Assembly (NCBI GenBank): GCA_008501575.1
Contig: QQUO01000096.1
Span: forward strand, 1 to 23,457
Reading direction: 5' to 3'
Length of the DNA: 23,457 nt
From: Pseudomonadota bacterium
GTDB lineage: Bacteria; Pseudomonadota; Gammaproteobacteria; Xanthomonadales; Marinicellaceae
Below the pieces are notes generated by a model, which was not told the DNA's origin, searched no databases, and saw only the letters and a list, made by a program, of their open reading frames with translations. Position 1 is the stretch's first letter, and each line of letters opens with the position of its first letter. Shown in pieces: positions 17,150 to 23,457 of this stretch. A program made the position numbers and the translations under genes.

Positions 17150-17733
17150 AATTAGCACTGTTCGATTTTGATGGCACCATTAGCCATAAAGACAGCATGA
17201 TTGATTTTATTCAATTTGCAGTGGGTAAGAGGCGTTATTTCAGCGGTTTAGTAAAACAATCACCGATGCTACTTTCCTATCTGCTTAAACGAACCAGCAA
17301 TAGCGAGGCCAAACAATCCATGTTGGCACACTATTTTTCCGGCTGGCCAGCACAACATTTTAGTAAAACAGCTAAACTATATGCCGAGCAAAGTTTGCCA
17401 AATATTATTCGAACAAAGGCACTTGACCGTATTTTATGGCATCAAACACAGGGGCATCGCGTGATCATTGTTTCGGCTTCCATAGAGAATTGGTTAAAAC
17501 CCTGGTGTGATTACTTAAACATCGAATTAATTGCCAGCCATTTAGCGATATCGAATGATTCTGTCACCGGCCGATTACAAGGCCTTAATTGCCATGGTCC
17601 GGAAAAAGTCAGACGCGTTGAGGAGTATTTAAAACTCACTGACTATCAATATATTTACGCCTATGGAGATTCATCCGGCGATAAACAACTTTTAACGCTG
17701 GCTGACGAACCCCATTACAAAGCTTTTCATTGA
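17146..17733 (+). CDS. HAD-IB family phosphatase, candidate polyprenyl-phosphoryl-5-phosphoribose phosphatase
   Basis: A 195-residue HAD hydrolase of the phosphoserine-phosphatase-like IB class. Motif I is FDFDGT (6-11) with the nucleophile Asp7 and the acid-base Asp9; motif II is IVSAS; the motif III lysine is in GPEKVRR; motif IV is YGDSSGDK. The helical cap after motif I is typical of HAD-IB. It is the last gene of the arabinose-donor operon and overlaps dprE2 by four bases. The pathway needs removal of the 5-phosphate between the UbiA and DprE1 steps, and this is the only phosphatase in the block, so that role is a reasonable inference. The substrate cannot be read from sequence; a general small-phosphate hydrolase is the alternative. 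Confidence 0.8.
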   Translation: MKLALFDFDGTISHKDSMIDFIQFAVGKRRYFSGLVKQSPMLLSYLLKRTSNSEAKQSMLAHYFSGWPAQHFSKTAKLYAEQSLPNIIRTKALDRILWHQTQGHRVIIVSASIENWLKPWCDYLNIELIASHLAISNDSVTGRLQGLNCHGPEKVRRVEEYLKLTDYQYIYAYGDSSGDKQLLTLADEPHYKAFH

Positions 17734-17751
17734 ATTTTAAAGAATATAACC

Positions 17752-18471
17752 ATGAAATTTACCCCACCCTTGTTAAAAACCACCTTAATCAAACGTCATA
17801 AACGTTTTTTGGCAGACGTCACCCATCCTGAATTGGGTGAATTTACCGCCCACTGTCCTAACACCGGCTCCATGAAAAATTGTTGGACCGCAGGTGATAC
17901 CGCTTGGTTATTTGACTCTGAAAATCCCAAGCGCAAGTACCGCTATACCTGGGTGATTAATGAAACTCAAGACGGCCATATGATTTGCATTAACACCCAT
18001 TTGGCCAATCAGATGGTTATGGAAGGCATCGAAAACGGTGTGATTAAAGAATTACAGGATTATGATCTAGTTCAGCAGGAAGTCAAATACGGTGATGAGA
18101 ACAGTCGCATTGATTTACTATTAACCACCGAGAATAAACCCGATTGCTATGTGGAAATTAAAACTGTAACGCTTTTAGAATCCGGCGAGGACTTTAAACA
18201 GGGTGCCGGCTTTTTTCCCGATGCCGTCACCAGCCGCGGCCAAAAGCATTTACGAGAACTGATAGAAATGAAGCAACAGGGGCATCGTGCCATACTGTTT
18301 TTTTTGGTACAACACAGCGGTATTAAGACCGTTGATGCGGCCGGACATATTGATGAAAAATACGCAGATTTATATAATCAAGCCCGCAACGCAGGTGTTG
18401 AAGTGCTGGCCTATGCTTCGGCCATCAATACTGAATCAATAACAATCAATAAGGCTGTGCCTGTCATTTAA
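17752..18471 (+). CDS. sfsA: SfsA, sugar fermentation stimulation protein homologue
   Basis: A 239-residue SfsA protein, close to the 234 residues of the E. coli one. Recognisable parts are RFLADV near the N-terminus, the CPNTGSMKNCW motif (about 35-45), the SRIDLLL segment and YVEIKTVTL, then FPDAVTSRGQKHLREL. The D...EIK arrangement resembles a restriction-nuclease-like fold, and SfsA has been described as DNA-binding in E. coli, but its biochemical role is not settled. It starts 18 bases after the HAD gene and may be transcribed with it, though it is a widespread chromosomal gene and probably marks the right border of the accessory block. It converges on nth, six bases away. Confidence 0.95.
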   Translation: MKFTPPLLKTTLIKRHKRFLADVTHPELGEFTAHCPNTGSMKNCWTAGDTAWLFDSENPKRKYRYTWVINETQDGHMICINTHLANQMVMEGIENGVIKELQDYDLVQQEVKYGDENSRIDLLLTTENKPDCYVEIKTVTLLESGEDFKQGAGFFPDAVTSRGQKHLRELIEMKQQGHRAILFFLVQHSGIKTVDAAGHIDEKYADLYNQARNAGVEVLAYASAINTESITINKAVPVI

Positions 18472-18477
18472 ATGGTT

Positions 18478-19113
18478 TTAGTCGAGATTTTTATCTTTAT
18501 ATTCACATAAATCGACAATAATGCACTTTTTGCATAAGGGTTTACGGGCTTTACAGACATAGCGGCCATGGAGAATCAGCCAGTGGTGGGCATCTTTCAA
18601 AAATTCTTTGGGCACCAATCGCAGCAGTTTTTTTTCGACGTCTAATACCGTCTTTCCCGGAGCAATTTTGGTGCGGTTTGAAACCCGGTAGATGTGGGTA
18701 TCCACCGCCATGGTCGGCTGGCCAAAGGCCGTGTTGAGTATAACATTGGCAGTTTTTCGACCGACACCGGGTAAGGATTCTAAATCTTGACGATTATCCG
18801 GTACCTGTGAATTAAATTGATCCACTAAAATCTGACAGGCTTGGATAATGTGTTTGGCTTTAGAATTAAATAGGCCAATGGTTTTGATGTAATCTTTCAG
18901 AACTTCCTCCCCCAAAGCTAATATGGCTTCGGGGGTATTCGCTTTGGGAAATAATCGTGCTGTGGCTTTGTTGACTCCGACATCAGTGGCTTGCGCTGAT
19001 AAAGTCACCGCCACCAACAGTTCAAAAGGTGAGTTGTATTCCAGTTCGGTGGTGGGTTCAGGGTTGTTGGCACGCAGGCGTTGAAAAATCTCAGTGCGTT
19101 TTTGTTTATTCAT
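18478..19113 (-). CDS. nth: Endonuclease III, DNA glycosylase/AP lyase
   Basis: Removes oxidised pyrimidines in base-excision repair and cuts at abasic sites. The 211-residue protein keeps the E. coli numbering: the helix-hairpin-helix LPGVGRKTAN with catalytic Lys120, Asp138 in AVDTHI, and the 4Fe-4S cluster cysteines 187, 194, 197 and 203 spaced CX6CX2CX5C. The start overlaps the end of the upstream sulfotransferase gene by eight bases, so nth seems to be translated from the transcript of the glycosyltransferase-sulfotransferase run, unless it has an internal promoter inside that gene. Confidence 0.98.
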   Translation of the reverse strand: MNKQKRTEIFQRLRANNPEPTTELEYNSPFELLVAVTLSAQATDVGVNKATARLFPKANTPEAILALGEEVLKDYIKTIGLFNSKAKHIIQACQILVDQFNSQVPDNRQDLESLPGVGRKTANVILNTAFGQPTMAVDTHIYRVSNRTKIAPGKTVLDVEKKLLRLVPKEFLKDAHHWLILHGRYVCKARKPLCKKCIIVDLCEYKDKNLD

Positions 19114-20125
19114 TGCCTTTACTTTGTTTGGACAGTTTGTCTAATGCGTTAAGCAATTCAATTTTATCCTTTTGCTCCTGATGCCAGCTGTGTGTTAACT
19201 CCCGTATCACGGCACTTACATCTAATTTTTGTTGTCGCCAAAAATTCGGGTTATTTCGTTTAATTTCAGCCACAGTATGGCCGGCAAATTCATCGTCTAA
19301 ACCTGAGTCAGTCAACAATGCATCCACCTCAGTCATAATGGCAGACAACTGTTCCAATTCACCCGCTTCAATATCATAGCGCCCGGGGACATGTTTTAAG
19401 CTGAGGGCTGTTGATAATTGCTCATCGCTGAGACTGACTTTTTTAAGTTTGTCTAAATAATCATTGCTGTTAAACACATCTTCATCTAAATCAATGACCA
19501 CGTTGGCATGGTGGGTTCCCATCAATACCGATAAACGATAAAGCACATAAAATCGGTAAAAGGCATGACGACCGGGCTGTGGCGCTAAAAATGGAAACAT
19601 GGGCGCCAAATCTGCACACCATTGCATTAACTCATAGGCATCGGCATAAGATTCATATAAACGCAAGTCGGCAGCAATGTGCTTTCTTTGTGAGCACCAC
19701 AACTGTAGTGGATTTCGTTTTAAATAGACAACATTCGCATGGGGATAAAAGCCTTTGAGCCAGGGCAGACGAAAATCCATGCGGTTAAATTGCAGCACGG
19801 CCCGTTTATCACCACTTGAATCAATTAGAAAATCCAGGTAATGCCTTAATTCCGGCCAACTTTCCTGGGCACTGAGGTACAAACGCTCACCACCAAATCG
19901 GACATCATGAAAATGAGGCAATTCAGTTAATTCTCGGTAAGCAGCCCAGTAATCATCGATATGTACGTGATCAGCTTTGGTCTCCGTGACTGTCAATTGT
20001 GCCAACAGTTGCGGGTGTAACGGTTCATACCAGGCCTTAAAGCCAGACAGCTGATTAAAAATATGCCAAAAATGGGAGGTGCCACTGCGAAATCGACCTA
20101 ATATAAAAATGGGTTTGTGCTTCAT
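19106..20125 (-). CDS. Sulfotransferase-family protein
   Basis: A 339-residue predicted PAPS-dependent sulfotransferase. The 5'-phosphosulfate loop is FILGRFRSGTSHFW (7-20), and the 3'-phosphate site is VYLKRNPLQLW (133-143), where Arg137 follows the expected beta strand. There is no signal peptide or membrane segment, so it should act in the cytoplasm. The acceptor is unknown; the neighbours (a glycosyltransferase and another sulfotransferase) point to a surface saccharide or a glycolipid. It begins nine bases after the larger sulfotransferase ends, and its end overlaps nth. The family also includes enzymes acting on small molecules or proteins, so the acceptor call stays open. Confidence 0.8.
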   Translation of the reverse strand: MKHKPIFILGRFRSGTSHFWHIFNQLSGFKAWYEPLHPQLLAQLTVTETKADHVHIDDYWAAYRELTELPHFHDVRFGGERLYLSAQESWPELRHYLDFLIDSSGDKRAVLQFNRMDFRLPWLKGFYPHANVVYLKRNPLQLWCSQRKHIAADLRLYESYADAYELMQWCADLAPMFPFLAPQPGRHAFYRFYVLYRLSVLMGTHHANVVIDLDEDVFNSNDYLDKLKKVSLSDEQLSTALSLKHVPGRYDIEAGELEQLSAIMTEVDALLTDSGLDDEFAGHTVAEIKRNNPNFWRQQKLDVSAVIRELTHSWHQEQKDKIELLNALDKLSKQSKGNE

Positions 20126-20134
20126 GGCACTATT

Positions 20135-21460
20135 TTAACGCTTTATGACAATATTTTTCAGGGCAAATCCAACCTTCCGCAAATCATCACTGGCAAAGGC
20201 CTCTGCATGGGGCAAAACATCGGCACATTCAAAGCTTAACCGCAATAAACCATTGTCGCGAAGCGAATTTTTTGGACATATTAGGCGAAGCGTTCTCACC
20301 ACACCGACATCATCGCTTGACCAGGCCACTGTATGACCATTAACTTGCACGGTTAAATCATCCAGGAATGAATCAGACAAGGCATTAATAATGGTGATCT
20401 CTATGCTGTAATCATACGGCTCAAGCCAAAAATCCAGGCTTGAGACGGTTGCCGGCCCGGACCACCTAAAGTATGCTTGCTCCTGATCAAGCCATTCCCG
20501 GCGGTGCCAATTCTGGCCCAATAATATTTGTCCACAATCAAATTCCACCGCCTGAAGGGATTTGTGTTGCTCGGCATAGGCGTTCTGATAATGCTGATCC
20601 AAAGCCGCATTAATGTCGCTGCTGGAACTCAATTCATTGCAGCCCAAAGCAGTCAGCATGGCCCTGTATTGATGGGCAAATTGATGTTGCGCATAATCAT
20701 AAAGCCGACTGTCTTCCCGGTTATTCTGTAACACCCGTTGCCTTGCCAGTTCACTGATAACCGGTCGCTTATGGTGTTTATTAAGTTTTTGGCTGGCACC
20801 AATGGGCGGCCATTTCATGCGATAACACAACAGCTGCATGGCTTCATCAAACCGATCTAAAACCCCAAACCACAGGGCCTTATCAAGCCAATTTTTAGCC
20901 CGGTTAAATCGTTCCTCATTATTCAGTGTTTGACCACTTGGCTTTAACAAACCCTGAATACTCTGGACCGTCTGAGGCGATAAAAAAACTTCCTGGGCGC
21001 TGGGATCGTCATTAAAATCAAAGGATAAATAACGCACCATACGATTTTGCACCAGATTTTGAGTATCCGGGTGATTTAAAAAGTCCTCAAAACTTAATTG
21101 CTCACCCACCACCAGCTCATGAACCACCGTATTTTGTTCCCGTTTTATAAATTCGTAAGTGGAATAAGACAGCTCAACCGGGTCACGTAACATGGTGAAG
21201 TGTTTCACCGGCCGGTCAGTCAACATGATTGCCCCGCCACCACCAAAATGCCCCCGAATCAACTGGTAATCTTGGGCTTTTACATCAGAAATTCGACCCA
21301 CTTGACGCCACAGTTGTTCTGGCATAATTACTGAGTCCGGAAAATAGCGGTCTAACAAAACAATAAAACTGGTACCGGCGGTTTTCGGTATATGAGCAAA
21401 ATAATACGCCGGTGTTTGAACTTTTTTAAATACGTTTCTAAACCAAGCCTTCATAGGCAT
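20135..21460 (-). CDS. Sulfotransferase with extra C-terminal beta-rich domain
   Basis: A 441-residue protein. The first 270 residues are a carbohydrate-type sulfotransferase: AHIPKTAGTS (22-31) is the PAPS 5'-phosphosulfate loop, IRGHFGGG follows near residue 68, and MLRDPVELSYSTY (90-102) is the 3'-phosphate site. Residues from about 300 to the end form a separate beta-rich domain that contains EQAYFRWSGPA, a VQVNGHTV turn and a closing FALKNIVIK strand. This resembles jelly-roll accessory domains attached to some glycan-modifying enzymes, but I cannot name the family. Met3 is an equally possible start. The start overlaps the end of the glycosyltransferase gene by about 20 bases, indicating translational coupling. 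Sulfation of a cytoplasmic glycan intermediate is the likely job. Confidence 0.82.
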   Translation of the reverse strand: MPMKAWFRNVFKKVQTPAYYFAHIPKTAGTSFIVLLDRYFPDSVIMPEQLWRQVGRISDVKAQDYQLIRGHFGGGGAIMLTDRPVKHFTMLRDPVELSYSTYEFIKREQNTVVHELVVGEQLSFEDFLNHPDTQNLVQNRMVRYLSFDFNDDPSAQEVFLSPQTVQSIQGLLKPSGQTLNNEERFNRAKNWLDKALWFGVLDRFDEAMQLLCYRMKWPPIGASQKLNKHHKRPVISELARQRVLQNNREDSRLYDYAQHQFAHQYRAMLTALGCNELSSSSDINAALDQHYQNAYAEQHKSLQAVEFDCGQILLGQNWHRREWLDQEQAYFRWSGPATVSSLDFWLEPYDYSIEITIINALSDSFLDDLTVQVNGHTVAWSSDDVGVVRTLRLICPKNSLRDNGLLRLSFECADVLPHAEAFASDDLRKVGFALKNIVIKR

Positions 21461-22730
21461 TTACTAATCGTTTGGAATAATTATCGGGACTAAAAAATTC
21501 AACCCGCTCGCGCCCTTTTTTAATCATATCTTGGCGCTTTTCAGGGTGCTCAATTAAATCGTTGATGGCATCTCGAATCTCACCAAATTGATAGGGGTCG
21601 ATATAAACAGCGGCATCACCGGCCACTTCCGGCAGTGAGGATTTATTGGAACAGATGACCGGGCAGTCATATTGCATCGCTTCTAAAACCGGCAACCCAA
21701 AACCTTCGTATAGTGAGGGCATCACCAAACAAGTGGCATTTTTATACAACATGCCCAATTCATATTCAGGCACATAATCAAGAAACACATAGTCTTCTTT
21801 TTTAAGAAAGTTTTTCAAACCTTTTAACTGACTTTCGTGCATCCAGGCCTTGCGCCCAACCACCGCTAATTTATAGCCTTTTTTAACGTAGGCCATGGCC
21901 TGTATCAGTTGCTTGATATTTTTCTTGGGCTCAATATTACCGACAAATAAAATATATTTCTGTGGTGTGAGCTTTTGAGACTGCAGATAAACCGCTTCAT
22001 CTTGTTGCTTAATCTCAGGCGCACTTTGGCGATAGGATTGATAAGTCACTTTGATTTTTTCTTCCGGCACACCGTAAATTTCAATGATGTCCTTTTTGGT
22101 GTGTGCCGACACCGCCAAAATTAAATCTGCCGATTCGGCCGCTTGTTTAAAGAGATAATAAAAGTATTTTTTAAAATCCAAAGTGGTAAAAGGCACTTTT
22201 AACGGAATTAAATCGTGAATGGTGATGACCGTTTTGACTCCGGGAATTCTTACCGGCCAGGGCGTGGTTAAATGAAAAACATCGGGTTTTTGGGAAGGTT
22301 TAATTTTGGTTAACCGTTTGGTGATGGCAAACATCCGATTGGCCATATGAAACACATCAGGGATATTTTCGATAAAAGCATATTTTTCACCACCAACTTT
22401 GGATAAATAGTTTTCCGGATCCGGTTCCACAATATTCGGCACCACCTGATGGGCTTTTCGTTTTCGCAACACATAACTGCCGGCACGTAAGTTGCGAACC
22501 CATTTGTGGTTTAACCAGGGGTGTAACCGCACCTCATCCTGATCAAACAAATTAACTTCATCCAAAAGGGCATTTTCACCGGTAACATACTGATTATCGG
22601 TCAACACACTGACCTTGTGACCCAGCTTTTGGTAGGCGTCCAATAAGGTCATGCCATAGGTTTTTATGCCTGATCCTTTTTTTAAGGCTAAATTAAAACC
22701 ATCGACCAATATATTTAATTGTTTATCCAT
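21438..22730 (-). CDS. Group-4 (GT-B) glycosyltransferase
   Basis: A 430-residue retaining-type glycosyltransferase. The N-terminal domain begins ILVDGFNLALKKGSGIKTYG, with the glycine-containing acceptor-side loop, and has VITIHDLIP near 168-176. The C-terminal donor domain shows ILFVGNIEPKKNI (260-272) and the EX7E-type pair Glu342 and Glu350 in YEGFGLPVLEAM, followed by SSLPEVAGDAA. No signal peptide or membrane segment is seen. A clear ribosome-binding site, AGAGGG seven bases upstream, supports the start at 22730. It leads the run with the two sulfotransferases and nth. The sugar donor and acceptor cannot be assigned. Confidence 0.92.
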   Translation of the reverse strand: MDKQLNILVDGFNLALKKGSGIKTYGMTLLDAYQKLGHKVSVLTDNQYVTGENALLDEVNLFDQDEVRLHPWLNHKWVRNLRAGSYVLRKRKAHQVVPNIVEPDPENYLSKVGGEKYAFIENIPDVFHMANRMFAITKRLTKIKPSQKPDVFHLTTPWPVRIPGVKTVITIHDLIPLKVPFTTLDFKKYFYYLFKQAAESADLILAVSAHTKKDIIEIYGVPEEKIKVTYQSYRQSAPEIKQQDEAVYLQSQKLTPQKYILFVGNIEPKKNIKQLIQAMAYVKKGYKLAVVGRKAWMHESQLKGLKNFLKKEDYVFLDYVPEYELGMLYKNATCLVMPSLYEGFGLPVLEAMQYDCPVICSNKSSLPEVAGDAAVYIDPYQFGEIRDAINDLIEHPEKRQDMIKKGRERVEFFSPDNYSKRLVNAYEGLV

Positions 22731-22925
22731 CTTTAACCCTCTTTATGTCTTTATCCATCACCGAATTGTACATGCTAAAATTATGTTTTGTGATTTAACC
22801 CGTAAATCAAACGACAAAAACCACCATTACAATGAAAAAGACAACAACCAAGAATTAACCTTATCCTGCCTTTAAAAATCAATCACCGTGCTCAGCTTCT
22901 TTAACGCCCAATTTAAAAAAAACGG
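22731..22925. other. Intergenic region upstream of the glycosyltransferase gene
   Basis: A 195-base A+T-rich gap between the broken sulfotransferase gene and the glycosyltransferase gene, both on the minus strand. It probably contains the promoter for the glycosyltransferase run: a TACAAT box is present on the minus strand shortly before the gene, but I find no good -35 partner. No strong hairpin followed by a T run is visible for ending the upstream gene. Confidence 0.4.
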
Positions 22926-23457
22926 TCATGTTTGGGGAAACCAGTGGTGATTTTTGTCATTTTTGCTCCGAAAACCACTGATTTCCTCAGTTGTTAGGTA
23001 ATTCGCAATAAGATCTTGTAACCGCTTATCCACAAATTGATAAAGTTGTATATCAGCTTGATTATTGTCTTCAATCAGACTACGCACATCGTCACTGATG
23101 TGATCAATTTGAAGGCGTTGTGATGATTGATTCTGACGTTGGTAAAATAAGTCTGTTAGACCCAAAAAACGATGCAATAACAGCAAAACCTCATCAAAAC
23201 AAGCCGTGGTACCAACCAGCGAAAAACAATTCTTTAAAGCAACACGTGCCGTTTCGAATAAAAGTTCATCATCAGGCGTCGACTGATGCAAATATCCACT
23301 AAAACGCCTTGCTTGACCATTGTTGATTTCCGGACTGGACTGGGCTTGAATAAATGCTTCGATGGACCAATCACAAGCCTGGTGCTGTAATGGCTGACCG
23401 GTTTTATGGCTGATCTAATTCTAATAAGACAGCAACCGTGACACCGGCTCACGCACC
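22926..23457 (-). pseudogene. Sulfotransferase-family gene broken by two in-frame TAG codons (5' end outside window)
   Basis: Reading the minus strand in from the window edge gives VREPVSRLLSY, then stop, Asn, stop, then ISHKTGQPLQ and on without interruption to the TGA at 22926. The first part is the 3'-phosphate site of a sulfotransferase, as LRDPVELSYSTY is in the 441-residue neighbour. The part after the stops also aligns with that neighbour: WSIEAFIQAQ with LSFEDFLNHP, FDEVLLLLHRFLGL with FDEAMQLLCYRMKW, and LYQFVDKRLQD near the end. The two TAG codons (23421-23423 and 23415-23417) lie in one reading frame with no frameshift, so this looks like nonsense decay. The N-terminal PAPS loop is outside the window. 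An internal start after the stops would lack both cofactor sites. Confidence 0.65.

Noticed and set aside
22926..23291. 121-codon frame taken as an intact small gene
   Set aside because: It would begin with TTG with no evident reason; homology to the neighbouring sulfotransferase continues upstream through the same frame, so it is the 3' part of a broken gene.
23234..23452. 72-codon minus-strand frame at the window edge
   Set aside because: It is in a different frame from the sulfotransferase-like sequence and is rich in Arg, Cys and Ser with no family resemblance.

Overview
This window looks like chromosomal DNA from a Gram-negative bacterium, most likely a gammaproteobacterium of modest G+C content. 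The signs are an outer-membrane lipoprotein receptor (LolB), a GlnD, a Pseudomonas-type Asp-rich HemB, and a fused aspartokinase/diaminopimelate decarboxylase of the kind known from Xanthomonas relatives. Fused LysC-LysA plus low G+C would fit a Marinicella-like lineage, but that is inference. Genes are packed tightly on both strands. No stretch above 300 bases lacks a gene, and I see no tRNA, rRNA, CRISPR array or insertion sequence.

Layout. 1-1491 (minus): an unrecognised outer-membrane protein, lolB and the 5' end of ispE, in one run. 1690-4059 (minus): a Lon-type protease of the AAA_32/YcbZ class. 4163-6712 (plus): lysine-biosynthesis fusion enzyme. 6722-10117 (minus): map then glnD. 10202-11991 (plus): hemB and aroE, joined by an ATGA overlap. 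11985-13706 (minus): a many-spanning membrane protein with a Cys-bearing C-terminal domain. 13785-17733 (plus): a five-gene operon of UbiA-type prenyltransferase, GtrA, DprE1, DprE2 and a HAD phosphatase. 17752-18471 (plus): sfsA. 18478-22730 (minus): a group-4 glycosyltransferase, two sulfotransferases and nth. 22926-23457 (minus): a third sulfotransferase, broken by two in-frame stops and running off the end.

The most interesting part is 11985-17733, an accessory block between the housekeeping genes aroE and sfsA. Its plus-strand genes match, in order and in motifs, the mycobacterial route to decaprenyl-phosphoryl-D-arabinofuranose: Rv3806c-like phosphoribosyltransferase, then the GtrA-DprE1-DprE2 trio seen as Rv3789-Rv3790-Rv3791. 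The HAD protein could supply the phosphatase step. The divergent membrane protein looks like a GT-C-type transferase that could use the lipid-linked arabinose on the periplasmic side. The glycosyltransferase and sulfotransferases a little further on suggest that this organism builds a sulfated, possibly D-arabinose-containing surface glycan or glycoprotein. That link is inference from proximity.
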